Source of the DNA: Rhodospirillales bacterium
GTDB taxonomy: Bacteria; Pseudomonadota; Alphaproteobacteria; Acetobacterales; Acetobacteraceae
DNA length: 9,434 nt
NCBI GenBank assembly: GCA_028866335.1
Contig: JAGWIL010000053.1
Location: forward strand, 1 to 9,434
Direction of reading: 5' to 3'
In this document: piece by piece, positions 5,311 through 9,434 of the stretch
Layout: every line of letters begins with the position of its first letter
How positions within the stretch are numbered: position 1 is the first letter of the stretch
The notes under the pieces: generated by a model
Seen by the model: only the letters and a program-made list of their open reading frames with translations
Databases searched by the model: none
What the model was told of the DNA's origin: nothing
Made by a program: the position numbers and the translations under genes

Positions 5311-6558
5311 TGCCGCGATTGCGATGAGATTGTGCAAGGCTCAGCCTGCAACAACTGCGGCGGTGTGCGTATCATCCGCCACCCGGAGCTGTTCACCCTC
5401 GCCATCGCGCATATCGATTGTGACGCCTTCTTCGCGGCGGTGGAAAAGCGCGACCGGCCCGAATTACGCGACAAGCCGGTCATCATCGGCGGCGGTGTGC
5501 GCGGCGTGGTTTCCACATGCTGTTACATCGCCCGGCTTTACGGCGTGCGCTCCGCCATGCCGATGTTCAAGGCCCGCAAGCTTTGCCCGCAAGCCGTGGT
5601 GCTGCCACCAGAAATGGCCAAATACAGCGCCGTCTCCCGTCAGATGCGGGCGATGTTTGAGGCTCTCACACCGTTTGTACAACCGCTTTCCGTCGATGAA
5701 GCCGCACTTGATCTTTCCGGCACGCAAACGCTTCACGGCGCCGCTCCCGCGATTGTGCTCTCCCGCCTGGCACGGCGCGTTGAGGCCGAACTCGGCATTA
5801 CCATCTCCATAGGCCTCGCGCGCAACAGAATGCTGGCGAAGCTGGCGGCTGAACGCGGCAAGCCGCGTGGCTTCACCGTGCTGGGCGCGGAAGCGGCGGC
5901 GGTTCTGGCACAGGAAAAGATTGGCCTGCTCCCCGGCATTGGCCCCGCCCAGGTGAAACGGCTGGAGGCCCTAGGCATCATCACAATCAGCCAACTCGCG
6001 GCGCTGGAAGAAGGCCGGGCCGCGCGGCTGGGCAATGAGGCCGCGGCACTTATCGCCCGCGCCCGGCTGCAGGATGACCGGCCCATCCGCCCGGAGCGGG
6101 AGAGTAAATCCATCAGCGCCGAAACCACATTCGAGACGGACATAGCAGACCGTGAAGCCCTGGAAGCCGCGCTTTGGCCGCTTTGCGAAAAACTCGGCCG
6201 GCGCCTGCACCGGGAGGACCAGGCCGCAGCGGGTATCGTCCTGAAACTCAAAACCACTGATTTTCTGCTGCGCACCCGCAGCCAGCGCCTGCCCTCCCCC
6301 ACCCAGCTTGCGGAAACCATTTTTGAAGCCGCCCAGCCTGTGCTAGCGCGCGAGGCCGATGGCACGCGCTTCCGGCTCATCGGCATAGGCGCGGCTCCGC
6401 TGGCAGCGGCCGCACTGGCAGACCAAGGCGACCTTGCCGACACCGCAACCCCCCGCCGCCGCGCCCGGCAGGAAGCGATAGACCGGCTGCGCGCCCGCTT
6501 CGGCGAGGCCGCCGTGCAGCGTGGCCGCGCCTTGCGCCCGGTTAAGGGAAAGAGCTAA
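5299..6558 (+). CDS. dinB: DNA polymerase IV (Y family) with N-terminal Cys ribbon
   Basis: DinB is a low-fidelity polymerase that copies past damaged template bases. The 419-residue product has the Y-family order: H-I-D-C-D-A-F-F-A-A-V-E (38-49) with metal ligands D40 and D42 and steric-gate F45; Y-x-x-R after C-C (75-84 region); S-V-D-E-A (131-135) with D133 and E134; a helix-hairpin-helix L-P-G-I-G-P-A-Q-V-K (211-220); and a little-finger domain from about 265 to 370. It is longer than E. coli DinB (351 residues). About 32 extra N-terminal residues hold C-x2-C-x8-C-x2-C (5, 8, 17, 20), a likely zinc ribbon that I recall from other alphaproteobacterial DinB proteins. ATG 5299 is the only usable start before the ribbon; a TAA at 5275 closes the frame upstream. 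No clear Q-x-x-L-x-L clamp-binding tail is seen. A flavin reductase follows after 29 bases. Confidence 0.95.
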   Translation: MPALCRDCDEIVQGSACNNCGGVRIIRHPELFTLAIAHIDCDAFFAAVEKRDRPELRDKPVIIGGGVRGVVSTCCYIARLYGVRSAMPMFKARKLCPQAVVLPPEMAKYSAVSRQMRAMFEALTPFVQPLSVDEAALDLSGTQTLHGAAPAIVLSRLARRVEAELGITISIGLARNRMLAKLAAERGKPRGFTVLGAEAAAVLAQEKIGLLPGIGPAQVKRLEALGIITISQLAALEEGRAARLGNEAAALIARARLQDDRPIRPERESKSISAETTFETDIADREALEAALWPLCEKLGRRLHREDQAAAGIVLKLKTTDFLLRTRSQRLPSPTQLAETIFEAAQPVLAREADGTRFRLIGIGAAPLAAAALADQGDLADTATPRRRARQEAIDRLRARFGEAAVQRGRALRPVKGKS

Positions 6559-6587
6559 AAAAACTCGTGCCCGAGGAAAAACAACCG

Positions 6588-7094
6588 ATGCCCGACGCTA
6601 TTTTCGACCGTTCGGACTTCCGGGAGGCCATGGCCCGCATGGGTGCGGCGGTGAACATCATCACCACCAACGGGCCGGAAGGCGCTGTGGGCATGACCGT
6701 CTCGGCGGCGTGCTCAGTAACAGACACCCCCGCCACCATGCTGGTCTGCATCAACCGCTCCAGCCGCTGCCACGAAATTTTCAAGGAAGCGGGGATCATC
6801 TGCGTTAACGTGCTCACGCATGAGCATGAGGAATTATCCCCCATCTTTGCGGGGGTTGGAAACGTACCCATGCCAGAGCGTTTCAGCCACGGCAGATGGA
6901 TAAGCCTGGCAACCGGTGCCCCCGTGCTGGAAAACGCCGCCGCCAGCCTGGATTGCGTCGTAAGCCAGAGCGTGGATGTTGGTACGCACACGGTATTCTT
7001 CTGCGAGGTACGGGCCGTCCATCTCGGCCAGTCCAGCTCCGGCCTTGTTTATCAAGGCCGGGCTTATCATCCCATTCTGCGTAAACTCGATTAG
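6588..7094 (+). CDS. Flavin reductase (HpaC/RutF-like, FMN-binding split barrel)
   Basis: The 168-residue product matches NAD(P)H:flavin oxidoreductases that supply reduced FMN or FAD to two-component monooxygenases. Family marks, numbered from ATG 6588, are G-A-A-V-N-I-I-T-T (19-27), [10 protein letters not shown] (35-44) with P48, L-V-C-I-N-R-S-S (52-59), F-A-G-V (87-90), [10 protein letters not shown] (133-142) and [10 protein letters not shown] (153-162). The frame is open from a GTG at 6567, but ATG 6588 has GAGG at 6573-6576 and begins where relatives begin, so I chose it. No monooxygenase gene is next to it, so its partner is elsewhere. It lies 29 bases after dinB on the same strand and probably shares its transcript. 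Its stop (TAG, 7092-7094) overlaps the stop of the convergent gshB. Confidence 0.88.
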   Translation: MPDAIFDRSDFREAMARMGAAVNIITTNGPEGAVGMTVSAACSVTDTPATMLVCINRSSRCHEIFKEAGIICVNVLTHEHEELSPIFAGVGNVPMPERFSHGRWISLATGAPVLENAAASLDCVVSQSVDVGTHTVFFCEVRAVHLGQSSSGLVYQGRAYHPILRKLD

Positions 7095-8041
7095 CTTTGG
7101 GCGCGGATCGCCTCAATTTTCTTCCATATGGCGGCGGCGAGGTTAACGCCGTCGAACCGCGCGATCTGCTGCAACCCGGTCGGCGAGGTCACGTTGATCT
7201 CGGTGAGGTAGTCGCCGATCACGTCGATGCCGGTGAACAACAACCCCTGCTCCTTCAGCAAGGGGCCAATCGCCGCGCAAATCTCCTGTTCGCGGGCCGT
7301 GAGTTTCGCGGCCTCCGCGCGGCCGCCCGCGTGCATGTTGGAGCGTGAATCCCCTTCCGCCGGCACACGGTTCACCGCCCCCAGCGGCTCGCCGTCGATC
7401 AATATGATCCGCTTGTCACCCTTGCGCACAGCAGGCTCATAGCGCTGTATCATCAGCGGCTCGCGCGAGGCGGCAAAAAACATATCCAGCAGCGAGCCGA
7501 GATTCTCATCATCCGGCTTGATGCGGAACACGCCGGCGCCACCATTGCCGAATAAAGGCTTGATGATGATGTCCTTATGCCGCGCCCTGAAATCCTTGAT
7601 CGCCTCCCGGTCCCAGGAGATCATCGTCGGCGGCATGAGCTGCGGAAAATGCGTCACCAGCAGCTTTTCCGGCGCGTTACGTACGGCGGCCGGGTTGTTC
7701 ACCACCAAGGTTTTCGGGTGAATATGCTCCAGCAGATGCGTGGCGGTAATATAGGCCATGTCGAAAGGCGGGTCCTGGCGCATCAGCACCACATCCATGG
7801 TGCCGAGGTCAGCCACATGCTCCAGCCCAAACTCGTAATGCGCCCCGGCCACGGCCTGCACGGTCACGGGGCTCACCCGCGCCTTCAGCACCGCGCCCTC
7901 CAGCCACATATGCGGCACCTCGTAATGCCAAAGCCGGTGGCCGCGGCTTTGAGCTTCCAGCATCAGCGCGAAGGTGGAATCGCCGGTAATGTCGATGCCA
8001 TGCAGCGGGTCCATCTGCACGGCAATATTCAGAGACGCCAT
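7091..8041 (-). CDS. gshB: Glutathione synthetase
   Basis: GshB joins gamma-glutamylcysteine to glycine, using ATP, in the last step of glutathione synthesis. The 316-residue product has the normal proteobacterial length and an ATP-grasp fold. Recognisable blocks are A-V-Q-M-D-P-L (7-13), [10 protein letters not shown] (88-97), [12 protein letters not shown] (115-126), [14 protein letters not shown] (159-172), the [10 protein letters not shown] segment (210-219), [12 protein letters not shown] (224-235) and E-I-N-V-T-S-P-T-G (281-289) with metal ligands E281 and N283. The ATG has GAGG at 8050-8047, five bases upstream. It is the second gene of a minus-strand pair, 30 bases after a small lipoprotein gene. 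No gshA is in the window. Confidence 0.95.
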   Translation of the reverse strand: MASLNIAVQMDPLHGIDITGDSTFALMLEAQSRGHRLWHYEVPHMWLEGAVLKARVSPVTVQAVAGAHYEFGLEHVADLGTMDVVLMRQDPPFDMAYITATHLLEHIHPKTLVVNNPAAVRNAPEKLLVTHFPQLMPPTMISWDREAIKDFRARHKDIIIKPLFGNGGAGVFRIKPDDENLGSLLDMFFAASREPLMIQRYEPAVRKGDKRIILIDGEPLGAVNRVPAEGDSRSNMHAGGRAEAAKLTAREQEICAAIGPLLKEQGLLFTGIDVIGDYLTEINVTSPTGLQQIARFDGVNLAAAIWKKIEAIRAQS

Positions 8042-8071
8042 TTCATCCTCATTTCAAGCCGGCACAGGCTA

Positions 8072-8452
8072 TCAGGAGGCGGCGCCTTGCTCCAGTGCCG
8101 CGGCGGTGGCCGGCTTCTCAAAGCTTTGCATACAATTTACCGGGTTATCTCCGGCATCCGGCACCACGGCGGCCACGCGGGGCGCTCCCTGCGCATCCGG
8201 GTAAAGAAACACATTCATCCCGCAGCTTGCCGAATGATAGAGCCAAACCTGGGCTGGCCCATCCACCCGGCGCAACATCGGGGCCCCGAAATCGGCATCC
8301 AAAACCTGGGGGGAGGAGCCTTTCAAGGCTTGTTCCGAGACTGGCGGCGTACCCCCCAGCAATGCGGTTTGCGAGCCCGGTGCGGCGCAGGCGGTGAGCA
8401 GCCCAAACGCGGCTACACTCGCTACGATCGTAAACACCGGCCGTTTTGCCAT
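8072..8452 (-). CDS. Small predicted lipoprotein of unknown function
   Basis: The 126-residue product has a lipoprotein signal peptide: basic start (K3, R4), a hydrophobic stretch (6-19) and the lipobox L-T-A-C with C22 as the acylated residue. The mature part holds a compact conserved-looking domain: D-F-G-A-P-M-L-R-R-V-D-G-P-A-Q-V-W-L-Y (54-72), C78, V-F-L-Y-P (81-85) and C107. The F-G-x-P...R-x-D-G...W-x-Y pattern recalls small periplasmic proteins of the SmpA/OmlA type, but I cannot prove this. C78 and C107 could form a disulfide once outside the cytoplasm. The Ala after the lipid-bearing Cys (no Asp at +2) predicts an outer-membrane anchor in proteobacteria. The ATG has GAGG four bases upstream. 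It probably shares a transcript with gshB, whose start is 30 bases downstream. Confidence 0.75.
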   Translation of the reverse strand: MAKRPVFTIVASVAAFGLLTACAAPGSQTALLGGTPPVSEQALKGSSPQVLDADFGAPMLRRVDGPAQVWLYHSASCGMNVFLYPDAQGAPRVAAVVPDAGDNPVNCMQSFEKPATAAALEQGAAS

Positions 8453-8668
8453 GAAGCCTCAAATCTTAAAATCTGCCCATTCCCCCATAACAAATTCAAA
8501 ATGCCATGGCACGGGGGGATGACAAGTTTTCAACAATTTTTTTCACCTTTTGGGCAAATTGCGTTGCCATATTAGTTCCAACAGGATGCCTTATTCGTGC
8601 CTTTGTTACCAAGCAATGTATCAGGAACGGACGAGGCGTCCGGATTATGAAGATGGAAGGGTAAATTT

Positions 8669-8836
8669 ATGCCTGCCAATACGCTCAAGACCGAAGCTGA
8701 ACTTCGGAGTGCTGTCATCGACCGGTTGATCGCCGCCTCTTTGAGCGACAGCAAACCAGCCCGGGAGGCGACTCTGGAGCGTTGGCGCGCATTGAAACCC
8801 AAGCCCGTTGCCTCTGGCGATAAATCCGCGGCCTGA
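8669..8836 (+). CDS. Short reading frame, 55 codons, hypothetical protein
   Basis: An ATG at 8669 opens 55 codons and ends at TGA 8834-8836. GGAAGGG at 8655-8661 is a good ribosome binding site seven bases upstream. The product starts MPANTLKTEAELRSAVIDRL, is charged and probably helical up to about residue 44 (R-E-A-T-L-E-R-W-R-A-L-K-P), then has a short disordered, Pro/Ser/Ala-rich tail. There is no signal peptide or membrane segment. Codon use (GCC, CTG, CGC, CCC rich) matches neighbouring genes and differs from the AT-richer spacers on both sides, which supports real coding. I do not recognise a family. A 6-bp hairpin (CGGACG-AGG-CGTCCG, 8628-8642) lies just upstream in the leader. Confidence 0.5.
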   Translation: MPANTLKTEAELRSAVIDRLIAASLSDSKPAREATLERWRALKPKPVASGDKSAA

Positions 8837-8841
8837 AATTG

Positions 8842-8868
8842 GCGCTCATTTACCCAGCGTTTTATTTT
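8842..8868 (+). terminator. Weak terminator-like hairpin after the 55-codon frame
   Basis: Six bases after the TGA, GCGCT and AGCGT can pair (4 Watson-Crick pairs plus one wobble) around a 9-base loop, followed by TTTTATTTT at 8860-8868. The T tract is good but the stem is short, so termination would be weak. Its position directly after the short frame is the main support. Confidence 0.3.
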
Positions 8869-8887
8869 AAACGGATGATGCTATCCT

Positions 8888-8928
8888 GTTACCTCGCACC
8901 CATTCCGGGCCATGGTGCGGCGGGTAAC
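8888..8928. repeat. Imperfect inverted repeat in the spacer before msrB
   Basis: GTTACC (8888-8893) pairs with GGTAAC (8923-8928), and CGCACC (8895-8900) with GGTGCG (8914-8919). One unpaired base lies on the left, three on the right, and the loop has 13 bases. No T tract follows, so it is not a normal intrinsic terminator. Two smaller stems follow in the same spacer: CTGGG/CCCAG at 8944-8965 and GGAAAA/TTTTCC at 8993-9010. The 255-base spacer between the short frame and msrB has no other open frame that I can support. The element could belong to a small RNA or be a regulator site. Confidence 0.5.
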
Positions 8929-9028
8929 ACAAATAACGGTTTGCTGGGGCCATCACAGTACCCAGAATTAATGTTTACCACAAACAAAACCCGGAAAAGT
9001 TAGTTTTTCCCTATTCGGTAAGTATGAC

Positions 9029-9056
9029 TTGGCGAGAAAGCAATGCAGCTTATATT
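9029..9056 (+). promoter_or_regulatory. Predicted sigma-70 promoter for msrB
   Basis: TTGGCG (9029-9034, 4 of 6 to the -35 consensus) and TATATT (9051-9056, 5 of 6 to the -10 consensus) are separated by 16 bases. Transcription would start near 9063, giving a leader of about 30 bases that contains the AGGAAG ribosome binding site at 9081-9086. Confidence 0.5.
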
Positions 9057-9091
9057 GGCTCCAGTCATTTAGCCCCGGATAGGAAGCTCTG

Positions 9092-9434
9092 ATGAGTGTC
9101 ATTAACGAAACAGCATTTCCCTTTACCCTCAGTGACGCCGAATGGCGCCAGCGCCTGACACCGGACCAATATGCTATTTTACGGGACCATGCCACGGAAG
9201 CCCCAGGCACATGCGCGCTGAATTATGAAAAGCGCCCAGGCAGTTTCGCCTGCGCTGGCTGTGGCCAAACCCTTTTCGTGGCGAGCACAAAATTTGAAAG
9301 CGGAACCGGTTGGCCAAGCTTTAACGACCCCGTTGAAGGCGCAATCGGCACCAATGTTGACCGTAGCCACGGCATGATCCGCATAGAGGCCCATTGCAGC
9401 AATTGCGGCGGCCATCTTGGCCATGTGTTCGAGG
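9092..9434 (+). CDS. msrB: Peptide-methionine (R)-S-oxide reductase MsrB (5' part, cut by window end)
   Basis: MsrB reduces the R form of methionine sulfoxide in oxidised proteins. The first 114 residues are present and the frame runs off the window. The family is clear from L-N-Y-E-K-R-P-G (43-50), the zinc ligands C-A-G-C (54-57) and C-S-N-C (102-105), F-E-S-G-T-G-W-P-S-F (68-77), D-R-S-H-G-M (90-95) and G-G-H-L-G-H-V-F (106-113). The catalytic Cys (in the R-Y-C-x-N motif of the family) lies beyond the window. The S-G-x-G-W-P position, where some MsrB proteins have a resolving Cys, holds Thr; C41 in P-G-T-C-A-L-N-Y is another possible thiol. The ATG has AGGAAG at 9081-9086, five bases upstream. 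A likely promoter lies directly upstream, so it is probably transcribed on its own start. Confidence 0.95.
   Translation, partial: MSVINETAFPFTLSDAEWRQRLTPDQYAILRDHATEAPGTCALNYEKRPGSFACAGCGQTLFVASTKFESGTGWPSFNDPVEGAIGTNVDRSHGMIRIEAHCSNCGGHLGHVFE

Noticed and set aside
5733..6443. A 236-codon minus-strand frame opposite dinB
   Set aside because: Ser/Arg-rich shadow of a well-identified polymerase gene.
7577..8575. A 332-codon plus-strand frame spanning gshB, the gap and the lipoprotein gene
   Set aside because: It runs antisense to two well-supported genes, its product is His/Arg-rich with no family features, and open antisense frames are common at this GC content.
8624..8650. GGAAC at 8624-8628 as the -35 of an EcfG-type general stress promoter
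   Set aside because: No CGTT-like -10 element at the expected 16-18 base spacing.
8572..8802. A 76-codon minus-strand frame opposite the short plus-strand frame
   Set aside because: No ribosome binding site or family marks that I can see; the plus-strand frame has a strong GGAAGGG signal.
8888..8965. Signal recognition particle RNA or another known structured RNA
   Set aside because: The conserved SRP loop sequence (GGTCAGG...GGAAGGA) is absent, and no other known RNA family was recognised.
1..9434. Defence island, phage, CRISPR or insertion sequence
   Set aside because: No spaced direct repeats, transposase, integrase, nuclease, toxin-antitoxin pair or tRNA was found on either strand.

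Overview
The window is GC-rich, densely coded bacterial chromosome. The families present point to an alphaproteobacterium, perhaps an Acetobacteraceae-like lineage: an L31 without zinc cysteines, a DNA polymerase IV with an N-terminal Cys-ribbon, a proteobacterial-type GshB, and a compact fliS-flgM-flgN-like cluster. The family placement is inference; there is no rRNA or tRNA in the window to fix it.

Layout. (1) 1-1204, plus strand: the last codons of an upstream gene (position suggests fliD), then fliS, a FlgM-like anti-sigma-28 gene and a FlgN-like helical protein. The last three are joined by ATGA stop/start overlaps. A strong hairpin at 1231-1255 separates this operon from the convergent minus-strand pair. 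(2) 1289-2479, minus strand: a hormone-sensitive-lipase-type hydrolase followed by rpmE. (3) 2480-2718: a divergent intergenic region carrying a near-perfect 59-nt inverted repeat. (4) 2719-5227, plus strand: a membrane acyltransferase-3 protein, an uncharacterised TIM-barrel protein and a short-chain dehydrogenase, all overlapping and so probably one operon. (5) 5299-7094, plus strand: dinB, whose start codon sits in a hairpin, then an HpaC/RutF-type flavin reductase. (6) 7091-8452, minus strand: a small lipoprotein gene followed by gshB, which meets the flavin reductase tail to tail with overlapping stop codons. (7) 8453-9434, plus strand: a short 55-codon reading frame with a good ribosome binding site, a hairpin-rich spacer, and the 5' part of msrB behind a plausible sigma-70 promoter.

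Functionally these are separate blocks: late flagellar assembly control; housekeeping (L31); a small unknown metabolic operon; translesion DNA synthesis; and thiol/oxidative-stress genes (gshB, msrB). I see no CRISPR array, insertion sequence, phage gene or recognisable defence system. The most interesting items are the long palindrome at 2558-2616, the hairpin over the dinB start, the packed chaperone/anti-sigma cluster, and the acyltransferase/TIM-barrel/SDR operon of unknown substrate.
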